Source: Spirochaetaceae bacterium (GTDB lineage: Bacteria > Spirochaetota > Leptospiria > Leptospirales > Leptonemataceae). From it: a stretch of 64,000 nt of DNA. How positions within the stretch are numbered: the first letter of the stretch is position 1; the number at the start of each line of letters is the position of its first letter. Below the pieces are notes generated by a model, which was not told the origin of the DNA, made no database searches, and saw only the letters and a list, made by a program, of their open reading frames with translations. The position numbers were made by a program, and so were the translations under genes. Positions 1 through 6,937 of the stretch are shown here, piece after piece. The stretch is from assembly GCA_002730875.1 (NCBI GenBank), contig PCBI01000019.1:186001-250000 (forward strand), read 5' to 3'.

Positions 1-423
1 TTCGGATGCAAGGGAAAATCCGGCGGTGAATTTGAGCCCCAGAACAAGGATTAAGGCCACGGTGCCGAACGTGCCGATTCTACTATCCTTCATGATCGCC
101 AGTATCTGTTCCCGCGACCAGCCGCCGCCAAGAGCATCCATGGAGTCGGCCAGGCCGTCTTCGTGGAAAGCGCCGGTGAGCCAGATCGAAAATGCCATGG
201 AAAGCAAGACAGCGATGGCAACCGGTAGTAGTACGGCCGCAACACCGAACATGGTCGCGCAGAGACAGCTCAGGATTAGCCCTACCAGAGGGAAGTAGGC
301 CCGGGATCTCTGTAAATCTTCCGGGCTGAATTGAATGCTAAAGGGAACTGGAATGCGAGTGTAGAAGGTCCAGGAAATGAGAAAGCGGTTCCATTCCCGC
401 TGTAGACCGGGAAAGAAACCCAT
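1..423 (-). CDS. cobS: Adenosylcobinamide-GDP ribazoletransferase CobS (5' part, cut by window edge)
   Basis: The first 141 residues are visible; the gene runs off the left edge. CobS is the integral-membrane enzyme that joins adenosylcobinamide-GDP to alpha-ribazole, the last step of cobalamin assembly. The family hallmarks are present: FHEDGLAD at residues 86-93 and MKDSRIGTFG at 111-120, which carry the acidic metal-binding positions, with hydrophobic segments around them. The ATG overlaps the cobT stop (TGATG at 421-425), so the two are probably translationally coupled. It is the last visible gene of the B12-riboswitch operon and would use the alpha-ribazole phosphate made by CobT (after dephosphorylation, or directly to give cobalamin phosphate). 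Confidence 0.93.
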   Translation of the reverse strand, partial: MGFFPGLQREWNRFLISWTFYTRIPVPFSIQFSPEDLQRSRAYFPLVGLILSCLCATMFGVAAVLLPVAIAVLLSMAFSIWLTGAFHEDGLADSMDALGGGWSREQILAIMKDSRIGTFGTVALILVLGLKFTAGFSLASE

Positions 424-1574
424 CAGCTGGATCCGGACACACCGGCGCTTTTGAAGCTGGCCATTTCGTTCAAGAAAGCGACAGCGCTTCGAAGCAATGG
501 ATAGGCCAGCGCGCACCCGGTACCTTCGCCGAGACGCAACCCCAGATCCAGCACCGGATCCGCACCCAGTTGCTGCAACAAAGCGCTATGACCTTTTTCT
601 CGGGATTGATGACAGAATATGGCGGAGGACTGAATCTCCGGCAACTCCGCCCGGGCCGCCAGGAAAGCTGTGCTGGAAATAAATCCATCGATAAGGAGAA
701 TCATACCTCGCTTATGGGCCTCCTTCATGGCCGCGCTCATTTGAGCGATTTCGAAACCGCCAAAGGCTTTCATTGCCTCTCGGGCTGTGGAAATGTCGGG
801 CCGTCGCCTGGTCGCCTTCGTCAATACCGCAAGCTTCGCATGGATTCCGGACTCATTCAGTCCGGTGCCGGCCCCCACGCACTGCTCCAGCGGAATGCCG
901 GTAAGGCAATGCATGATGAGCGATGCGCTGGATGTGTTTCCTATCCCCATTTCACCAAAGCCCAGAACGTTGGTTCCGCGGACCTCAAGTCTGTTTACCA
1001 GGTCTGTGGCGTAGCGTTCGCAGATTTGTAACTGCTCTTCGCTCATTGCGTCGTGCGTTACGTAGTCGGCGGTGCCTTCCGCGACACGGGATTGAATCAG
1101 ATTGGGATGATCGATGGGCGGACCGGCCACGCCGCAGTCGCATACGCAGAGTTCCATCCCGGACTGTCGCGCCAGAACGTTGATGGCTGCTCCTCCGCTT
1201 AGAAAGTTCAGCACCATCTGGCGAGTGACCTCGGCTGGAAAAGCGCTTATGGGATGTTTTGACGCTCCATGGTCGGCAGCAAACACTGCAATAGTTGGTC
1301 GATTTAGAAACGGGCTTTCCGTATTCTGTATCAGTCCAATCCGAAGCGCCAATTCTTCTAGCTTGCCCAGGGAGCCCGGCGGTTTGGTTTTGCCGTCGAT
1401 TCGTCCCTGCAATAGGGCGCGAAGGGATTCCTTACGGCCTCTCAGGGCTTCTTCGTCGAAAGAGTGTTCCTTTGCCGTGAAATCGCCGGCCCTGATCTCG
1501 GACGGAATCTTCGCCTGACTCTGGTCTGGCCTTACCGGCTCTTCATCTACTGTTGGTTTCAAGATGGCGTCCAA
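423..1574 (-). CDS. cobT: Nicotinate-nucleotide-dimethylbenzimidazole phosphoribosyltransferase CobT
   Basis: CobT activates the B12 lower-ligand base by transferring phosphoribose from nicotinate mononucleotide, giving alpha-ribazole phosphate. Recognisable motifs are KTKPPGSLGKLE near residues 62-73, FAADHG, GFGEMGIGNTSSASL and the C-terminal LRLGEGTG, whose Glu (about residue 350) corresponds to the catalytic base of the Salmonella enzyme. At 383 aa it is about 30 residues longer than usual because of an N-terminal extension. No ATG precedes the conserved core; the start used is TTG at 1572-1574 and no clear ribosome binding site is visible, so the true start may differ slightly. It is coupled to cobS and follows the membrane protein at 1678-2235 after a hairpin-containing gap. 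Confidence 0.93.
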   Translation of the reverse strand: MDAILKPTVDEEPVRPDQSQAKIPSEIRAGDFTAKEHSFDEEALRGRKESLRALLQGRIDGKTKPPGSLGKLEELALRIGLIQNTESPFLNRPTIAVFAADHGASKHPISAFPAEVTRQMVLNFLSGGAAINVLARQSGMELCVCDCGVAGPPIDHPNLIQSRVAEGTADYVTHDAMSEEQLQICERYATDLVNRLEVRGTNVLGFGEMGIGNTSSASLIMHCLTGIPLEQCVGAGTGLNESGIHAKLAVLTKATRRRPDISTAREAMKAFGGFEIAQMSAAMKEAHKRGMILLIDGFISSTAFLAARAELPEIQSSAIFCHQSREKGHSALLQQLGADPVLDLGLRLGEGTGCALAYPLLRSAVAFLNEMASFKSAGVSGSS

Positions 1575-1602
1575 AGTGCGGCTCGGTGGAACCGCGTTCT
1601 GA

Positions 1603-1639
1603 AAGGGTAGCCCGGGATTTGTTATCCTGGACTACCCTT
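1603..1639. other. Inverted repeat between the S-component-like gene and cobT
   Basis: AAGGGTAG (1603-1610) pairs perfectly with CTACCCTT (1632-1639), and the interior CGGGAT/ATCCTG can extend the stem. It lies in the 103-base gap inside the presumed B12 operon. No T-run follows on the minus strand, so it is more likely an RNA processing or stability element than a strong terminator. Function is inferred from position only. Confidence 0.5.
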
Positions 1640-1677
1640 GCGTATCTTTTGTTGGGTCTAACTTCAGACCAGGACTC

Positions 1678-2235
1678 TCAGGCTCTGGCGGAAACCGCTT
1701 CCGGCATCGCATAGATCTGAATCATGCGCACCGCGCCCAGAAGAATCCCGGAGTAGAGCAGATCGCCGGCCAGGGTATTCCAGAAGAATGGAATGGCATT
1801 GATGTAGCAAAGAGCCAGTCCGCTGATGTTATGGGCATACATTCCGCTGAAGGCGAATACTGCCAGGTTCGAAATCACAAAGAAAGCGATGGAAGAACCC
1901 AGGCTCGCTACGGGTACTCCCAGAGCAAAGCTTTTGTTGTCTTTGCCGCGCAGAAATCCGCCTGCAAATACTGCCAGCATCAGTCCGCCATATACGGCCA
2001 GTCGCATTTCCATGCTTTCAATTCCTATGATCAAATCGCTGATCAGCATTCCAACCATTACAATGCCCAGACCGAGCTTTCTGTTCGCAAACAGATATCC
2101 GCCCATCATTCCAAGGGCTGCGATGGGAGCAAAGTTTGCCGGATGAGGCGCGATGCGCGCAACCACTGCGAATCCAATCATCCCGGCGATCAAAAGGCCG
2201 GTGAGGATCTTTCCTTTTTTGTTTGTAAGTTCCAT
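1678..2235 (-). CDS. DUF6580-type membrane protein, ECF S-component-like; candidate B12 or B12-precursor transporter
   Basis: A 185-residue, very hydrophobic protein with about five or six membrane segments. The N-terminal pattern (PHPANFAPIAALGMMGGYLF) and the C-terminal pattern (NAIPFFWNTLAGDLLYSGIL) match what I know of the DUF6580 family, which has the size and shape of the substrate-binding S-component of energy-coupling-factor transporters. No ECF ATPases (EcfA) or EcfT are nearby, so it would be a solitary S-component, as described for BtuM, or would share a distant energising module. Its place between a riboswitch-led lipoprotein group and CobT suggests a corrinoid or lower-ligand substrate; that is inference. 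A good ribosome binding site (AGGAGAT) precedes the ATG. Confidence 0.75.
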   Translation of the reverse strand: MELTNKKGKILTGLLIAGMIGFAVVARIAPHPANFAPIAALGMMGGYLFANRKLGLGIVMVGMLISDLIIGIESMEMRLAVYGGLMLAVFAGGFLRGKDNKSFALGVPVASLGSSIAFFVISNLAVFAFSGMYAHNISGLALCYINAIPFFWNTLAGDLLYSGILLGAVRMIQIYAMPEAVSARA

Positions 2236-2457
2236 GTTTATCTCCTTATGTAATTGCGGGTTTCCCCTTATTCCGGATCATTCCGGCTTTCGTTTCTATC
2301 TTTCGTTTCTCCTGGCTGCCGGCAGTCCGGCGGCCGCATAATAGCGTTGTCCTTTCGGCCGTCCTCGGCGCTCTTGAAATGGCCCGGGACGTTCTGAGAA
2401 GGGCTGTTTCATTCTAGCGCTGGATTTTCTCCGTGCGATTACAGCCTCCGTTTACAG

Positions 2458-2892
2458 CTACTGGTTCTCCGCGCACTTCTTGCGTTCTTCGTAAGAAAGG
2501 TAGCACCAACGCACTTCATCGCCGGATTGCACGTTCTGGCTCCCTACGCCCAGGTTGGCCATCTTTCCGTTTACCGCATAGATCCAGTACTTAGCTTTGT
2601 CTCCATCTCCGGATGGGCCGATTCCCTGAATCGATTGAATCAGGGTCTTTTCCCCTTCGCCCTCTGAAGTAAACTCGATGAGCTTTTGCTCTCTGGCGGC
2701 CTGCATCAGAGACAGGACCGTACCCTGCGAGTATTCTACCGAAGCATCCACCGGATCTTTGCCCTCCGGAGTCTCTATACGAAGTTGAACCAGTGGAAGC
2801 TTGTCAACTTCCGTAGCCGGCGCGCTTTGCTCCGACTGATCGGAACAGGCAATAGCCAGTCCCATGATTATTAGTAGTGCAATCTTTTTCAT
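2458..2892 (-). CDS. DUF4430 (transcobalamin-like) lipoprotein
   Basis: The start chosen at 2892 gives a 144-residue lipoprotein with a signal ending LAIAC and is preceded by GGGGGAG; the reading frame is open a further 27 codons upstream, but that extension has no signal character. After a short acidic linker comes a DUF4430-type domain with the characteristic YWIYAVNG and SGDEVRWCYL near the C-terminus. DUF4430 resembles the C-terminal domain of transcobalamin/intrinsic factor and recurs in bacterial proteins linked to cobalamin. It would be anchored in a membrane and could bind corrinoid. Two further cysteines lie near the C-terminus (WCYL and KKCAEN). The riboswitch upstream of the run supports a B12 role. 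Confidence 0.82.
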   Translation of the reverse strand: MKKIALLIIMGLAIACSDQSEQSAPATEVDKLPLVQLRIETPEGKDPVDASVEYSQGTVLSLMQAAREQKLIEFTSEGEGEKTLIQSIQGIGPSGDGDKAKYWIYAVNGKMANLGVGSQNVQSGDEVRWCYLSYEERKKCAENQ

Positions 2893-2986
2893 TTTTCTCC
2901 CCCTTTCCAGACTTCTAATCCTGCTGTCTTTTTCAACTATATCTGCTACCGCAACGGACGATCCGGCGGCCATCCGGGACCAGGCA

Positions 2987-3871
2987 TTATCGATCCGTCA
3001 CACTCCTGGCAACCACTCCATCAATGTCCGCTTTCTGATCAAAAGAGTCTGAGACTATGGGAAAGCTGCTGGAATTTCTGGAATAGGCTGTAGTGAGCCG
3101 AACGTAAACAAAGCCCGAACTGCGAATACTATTCCGCAATGTAGTGTTGCAGCCGCTGCCAGTGGTTCCAAAACTGGGCGCCGAAAGATCGAATCCGTCG
3201 CCGCCGCCTTTAAGGTGATTACCGTAGGAATCCGTGACCTCGGTAAACAAATCTGATGCGCTCAAAGAGTTGGCGCTACTCTGCATGAAAAGCACCGGAG
3301 TAATGCCCGCCAGATCTGAATAATTCCCGGGATTGCGCAGATCCGGAGCGCTGGTGGTGCCGCTGTAAGACGGATTCCAGCCGCACCAGTTTGTGCCGTC
3401 CTGAGAAACTTCCACAATGACAGCCTCAATGAATCGGCTACTGGCATTGTTATTGTAAAGAAACGGATTCTCGTATACGACGAAATCCACCCCCGTGGCG
3501 TCCAGGACACGCTTGCCGGTCCATTCCAGGGCAATGCAGTTCTCTCCGCTTTCGCATTCGCTGGAGGAGCCGGTGCTGTATACGTCGGTGCCTCCGCTAG
3601 CCCAGCCGGCGCCGCAGATCTTGTTGGTCGCCTTCGTAGGATCGCCGAAGGTTCCGGCATCCACAGCTGCATTAACTGATGAATCCGCAATGTAGGCGCC
3701 GGAAGAATAGGGCCAGCTTTCCAGGCAGGCCTGCCCGCCGGACCCTCCCGAAGGCAGGGCGGCGGCCAGAAGGGCATCGTTGTTGCCTCCGCCCGGGGTG
3801 CAGGCAGTGGCAGAGAGCCACAGTAGTCCAGTCAGGGCACAGAAGATAGCATGTCTCAATGATCTTTTCAC
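2987..3871 (-). CDS. Cell-surface lipoprotein, beta-rich, B12-operon associated
   Basis: A 294-residue lipoprotein (GTG start, signal ending SATAC at residue 24). The mature part contains DFVVYENPF, then FIEAVIVEVSQDGTNWCGW, and later GGDGFDLSAP. This order resembles a family usually annotated cell surface protein, in which a pattern of the type DFVVFENGF is followed by EVSSDGVNF and a GGFDLD-like end. I recall that family near cobalamin genes in other Gram-negative bacteria, but cannot check it here. It lies 16 bases downstream of the preceding lipoprotein gene and 94 bases upstream of the DUF4430 gene. A role in corrinoid capture at the cell surface is inferred from context only; no catalytic motif is visible. 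Confidence 0.72.
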   Translation of the reverse strand: MKRSLRHAIFCALTGLLWLSATACTPGGGNNDALLAAALPSGGSGGQACLESWPYSSGAYIADSSVNAAVDAGTFGDPTKATNKICGAGWASGGTDVYSTGSSSECESGENCIALEWTGKRVLDATGVDFVVYENPFLYNNNASSRFIEAVIVEVSQDGTNWCGWNPSYSGTTSAPDLRNPGNYSDLAGITPVLFMQSSANSLSASDLFTEVTDSYGNHLKGGGDGFDLSAPSFGTTGSGCNTTLRNSIRSSGFVYVRLTTAYSRNSSSFPIVSDSFDQKADIDGVVARSVTDR

Positions 3872-3887
3872 AGATTCGCCCCGGCTC

Positions 3888-4463
3888 CTACTCCGCTCTG
3901 GCTTCCAGTCTGGACCAGGGTGATGATCCGCATCCTGAGGATTCCGGACTCGTGCGATTTGAGGTATCCTCTGCGTCCAGGGCCGCCTGAACTGTATCCT
4001 TTCCGAAGGCTATGGTGCAATTCCAGAACACATCCTTTCCATTGTAGGTTGAAGGGAAAAACAATACCTTGTTGTATTTGCCCTTGTTCGGGTCGCTGCT
4101 GAAACACGCTCCATTCTGGGATGGATTCTGGGTAATGGCTACACCCTCGGCGTTGTTAAACTGAATTATCCGAACGCAAGAGCTGTAACTGCTGTCATCA
4201 TCCAGCCACAGCCCGGTTGTTCCTGATTTGGCTGAAATCGTTGTAATTGTAGTGGTAGAGGTACCGGATCCGAAATAGGAGTCCCAGACTCCATTCAATG
4301 CGAAATCCTTGCCACTTTCCAGGGCGGTTCCCGCTAAGAGTCCGAGCAAGAGCTGATTTTGACTCTGTTTCTCGGCTTCTTCCGTAGATTCCACACCTGG
4401 AAACCAGCAATTTGTAACTAAGGCAGCCATTATAAGGGCCACCGGAATCGAAACACGTTTCAT
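3888..4463 (-). CDS. Lipoprotein of unknown function, first gene behind the cobalamin riboswitch
   Basis: A 191-residue protein whose signal ends LVTNC (Cys19), a typical loose spirochaetal lipobox. The ribosome binding site GGGAG precedes the ATG by seven bases. The mature part is Ser/Thr/Asn-rich, with four further cysteines, several aromatics and the sequence FALNGVWDSYFG near the start, which looks like the beginning of a small beta-sandwich. I do not recognise the family. As the first gene after the riboswitch it should respond most directly to B12 status, so it is a candidate surface component of the same uptake system. Confidence 0.72.
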   Translation of the reverse strand: MKRVSIPVALIMAALVTNCWFPGVESTEEAEKQSQNQLLLGLLAGTALESGKDFALNGVWDSYFGSGTSTTTITTISAKSGTTGLWLDDDSSYSSCVRIIQFNNAEGVAITQNPSQNGACFSSDPNKGKYNKVLFFPSTYNGKDVFWNCTIAFGKDTVQAALDAEDTSNRTSPESSGCGSSPWSRLEARAE

Positions 4464-4522
4464 TGTTTTCTCCCGTATTAGAATGTCCGGGATACTTTTG
4501 GATCGGCGCCTGATCCGCGAGT

Positions 4523-4545
4523 GCCCCGGTACTTTCCTCCGGGGC
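4523..4545 (-). promoter_or_regulatory. Hairpin between riboswitch and first gene (possible expression platform)
   Basis: On the minus strand GCCCCGG and CCGGGGC form a perfect 7-bp stem with a 9-base loop containing AGGA. It lies about 45 bases past the aptamer core and 60 bases before the first ATG. No U-run follows, so it is not a standard intrinsic terminator; it may take part in the switch between alternative structures. Confidence 0.45.
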
Positions 4546-4584
4546 CCCTCAGACGCGAATGCGTTTTGAGTTGCAGTAGCCGTT

Positions 4585-4745
4585 TTCGCGCCGGCATGGC
4601 TGCAGGGAAGATCTGGCTAAGGTCCGGTATACGTTGGACCATCACAGTTGCGCGTCAGCAGGGGATTTGCACCCCTTTCCTCCCAGAAGAAAGACGGTAC
4701 CATGGTTTATGTGCGGCGGATTCTGTCAAGGCTTCTATACCGTGG
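4585..4745 (-). promoter_or_regulatory. Cobalamin (B12) riboswitch
   Basis: Read on the minus strand, the segment contains GGGAGG, then GGGGTGCAAATCCCC, then GCTGACGCGCAACTGTGA, then a GGTCC/GGACC stem and AGCCAGATCTTCCCTGC, which fits the conserved B12 box. The order and spacing match the cobalamin aptamer: the GGTGnAAAtCC arm, the GCTG...GCAACTGT core, then the B12 box. Ends are approximate. It should lower expression of the downstream run (lipoproteins, DUF4430, S-component-like protein, CobT, CobS) when adenosylcobalamin is plentiful. A covariance-model search with the Rfam cobalamin model would settle the boundaries. Confidence 0.9.
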
Positions 4746-4873
4746 GTAACCCGCGGGCAGGAACGTATCCGGAGGTTGCCATAAAGTCGGCTTGCTCCAT
4801 GCGAAGTGATTCCTTTAGAGGCAGAGGAAGGTGCCCGGTCCTGCGTGAGGGCGGAACTGTCTGATCGGCGCCT

Positions 4874-5080
4874 TCATGGTGTCCGGTCGGACCGAGAGTC
4901 TTTCTCCTTCGGGCTTTCGCGCAGCGGCAACTCATCCATAATTCTTTGTTTCGTTTCTGTGGCGAAGCTGGCCCAGTTTGTAATCTCCTCCACTGTCCGT
5001 AGACAGGCAGTGCAATGAGAACGGTCAGAGGACAAAACGCAAATACGTTTGCAGGGGGAAAGCTTTCGATCGTCTGACAC
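4874..5080 (-). CDS. DUF1289 family small protein
   Basis: A 68-residue protein beginning with GTG. The core SPCKRICVL...HCTACLRTVEEITNW...LPLR matches the DUF1289 pattern, in which paired cysteines (here CKRIC and CTAC) probably hold a metal and are followed by an RT-EI-W signature. The function of the family is not known. It reads toward the riboswitch about 130 bases away, but is not clearly part of that operon. A start further upstream is possible. Confidence 0.75.
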   Translation of the reverse strand: MSDDRKLSPCKRICVLSSDRSHCTACLRTVEEITNWASFATETKQRIMDELPLRESPKEKDSRSDRTP

Positions 5081-5404
5081 CGTTCAAGCATACGAATGCT
5101 TCCCAAATCGGTAATCCAAAAAAGCGGCGAAGCTCACATCATGCGAAAAAAAGCGTTGTCCATGGACAAAAGGCCAGCCCATAGCGATGGGACCAGGTCA
5201 GGCGCCGCTTTGCGGGATAATTCGCGCTCCTTATTTGCATTAGCGCCATTAGCGCCATTAGCGACCGGGGCGAAGGGCGAATGCCCATTGTGCCGGCCCG
5301 GTCCTTGCGACTGCCCCGTTGAGTCGGTCAGGGAAGGCTGCCGAAGGAGCGGAGGGCCTAACATCCCGTATTGGCACACAAGAACGGTCCGAAATAGCGG
5401 GGCT
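5081..5404. other. Intergenic stretch with a 9-bp tandem repeat
   Basis: I find no convincing gene in these 324 bases. The only structure I noticed is three head-to-tail copies of ATTAGCGCC at 5239-5265, the last ending in GAC. Short open frames exist on both strands but have no ribosome binding site or family resemblance. Confidence 0.5.
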
Positions 5405-6937
5405 CTAAAACGCAAAGTATATAAATGTCGTCTGGTCCAGCACAGCCAGTTGAGTCAAAGCTACGAGAACAAAAGGCAATGCCAGATTCTCCGCCCAGCG
5501 TGGTAGCGGGCTGCGCATATGAGCATCGTGGAAGTATTTCTTGCCCAGCCAGTGTCCCACAATCATGGCCGAAAGCACGAGAAAAAATGTGCGATAATGG
5601 GTAGGCCGAATGTCCATGGCCATGCTGCCTTCCAGGCCCAGAAGCGTTTTGAACATGGGCCAGGAATTGCTGATATCTTCGATGCGAAAGAGCACGTTAT
5701 GGCTGATCACGATAAAAATCAGCTGATAGGTCCAGGCCAATAGATCCCAGGCCTTGATGGCCCAGGAGCCTAACTTGTTCAACCGGCCGCGAATCCGGTC
5801 CATCACCGGCTTGAGGAGATTCTCCAGTACCATGGCCAGACCCTGGCTCACTCCCCACGCCACATAGGTCCAGGCAGCGCCATGCCACAGGCCCGAAACC
5901 GCCATCACCGCAAAGATGTTGAACTTATGCCGTGCGGCGCCCACACGATTTCCGCCCAGAGGTATATACAGATAGTCGCGAAACCAGCGAGAGAGGGTGA
6001 TGTGCCAGCAGGTCCAGTGTTCCGTGCAGGATCTGGTCAAATAAGGCATGCGAAAGTTTTCGGGTAGCTTGAAGCCAAGCAATCTGGCCGAGCCAATGGC
6101 CATATCCGAGTAACCCGAGAAGTCCAGGTAAAGCTGAATGGAGAATGCAAAAACCCCCATCCAGGTGCCAAAGAAACCGTAGGCACCGGGATCCGCATGC
6201 ACCATGTCCGCATACGGGGCGATTGTATCGGCCAGAACGCTCTTTTTAATGAAGCCCAGCAGAAAGATTCGGCAGCCTTCGCGCAGATCGGAACTATCCA
6301 CTCGAGGAAACGTTTCCAGTTGCGGTAGAAATTCGCGGGCAGTAACGATGGGGCCCGCCACCAGTTGCGGGAAAAAAGAAACGAATAACGCAAAGCGAAT
6401 GAAAGATCGTTCCACCGGAATGATCTTTCGATACACGTCGATGGTGTAGCTCATTGACTGAAATGTGAAAAAGCTAATGCCCACCGGCAGAATAATTCTG
6501 AAAAGGAGGCCGTGTTGTTCCAGGCTTCCGAAATCCGGGTCTACAGAAACGATCAACGCATGAAACGATTCTGCGAAGAAATGAAAGTATTTGAAGATTC
6601 CCAGCGATCCCAGATTAACCAGAAGGCTCACCAGAAGGGCCAGCTTCGCTTTTCTGCGAAACGGAAGGGCGGAGGCTTCGTCTTCGTTGAGCGATTCAGC
6701 GCGGTCCTGAAATCTGGTAATCAGTATTCCGGCGCAGTAATCTACCATTGTGGAAAAAAGGATCAAAAACCCGAATCGCCAATCCCAGGACATGTAGAAC
6801 AGATAGGAGGCAAAGAGTAGAAACAGGAATAAGGCCTTCTTTCGTCGTTCTTCGCCGGGGATTCGTGCGATAACGTACCACTGTATTAGAAATACAATGG
6901 CAAAGAAGAATATGAATATTCCGCTGGAGAATATCAA
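5405..6937 (-). CDS. MBOAT family O-acyltransferase (AlgI/DltB-like)
   Basis: A 510-residue polytopic membrane protein of the length usual for AlgI-type acyltransferases, which pass acetyl or acyl groups across the membrane to an extracellular acceptor such as a polysaccharide. The family core is present: EHWTCWHITLSRWFRDYLYIP, GGNR, then VSGLWHGAAWTYVAWG, where the His of LWHG is the catalytic residue. About ten hydrophobic helices can be traced. Its ATG overlaps the stop of the CPBP protease gene (ATGA at 6934-6937), so the two are co-translated. The usual AlgJ/AlgX-like SGNH partner is not adjacent; an SGNH protein lies at 24383-25474. The acceptor is unknown. Confidence 0.88.
   Translation of the reverse strand: MIFSSGIFIFFFAIVFLIQWYVIARIPGEERRKKALFLFLLFASYLFYMSWDWRFGFLILFSTMVDYCAGILITRFQDRAESLNEDEASALPFRRKAKLALLVSLLVNLGSLGIFKYFHFFAESFHALIVSVDPDFGSLEQHGLLFRIILPVGISFFTFQSMSYTIDVYRKIIPVERSFIRFALFVSFFPQLVAGPIVTAREFLPQLETFPRVDSSDLREGCRIFLLGFIKKSVLADTIAPYADMVHADPGAYGFFGTWMGVFAFSIQLYLDFSGYSDMAIGSARLLGFKLPENFRMPYLTRSCTEHWTCWHITLSRWFRDYLYIPLGGNRVGAARHKFNIFAVMAVSGLWHGAAWTYVAWGVSQGLAMVLENLLKPVMDRIRGRLNKLGSWAIKAWDLLAWTYQLIFIVISHNVLFRIEDISNSWPMFKTLLGLEGSMAMDIRPTHYRTFFLVLSAMIVGHWLGKKYFHDAHMRSPLPRWAENLALPFVLVALTQLAVLDQTTFIYFAF

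Noticed and set aside
4735..5106. Open frame of 123 codons covering the riboswitch leader and DUF1289
   Set aside because: It is a different frame from the DUF1289 protein, with no domain, and it runs into the riboswitch.
5134..5415. Open frame of 93 codons between DUF1289 and MBOAT
   Set aside because: It spans the 9-base tandem repeat and has low-complexity residues, and it starts inside the MBOAT gene.
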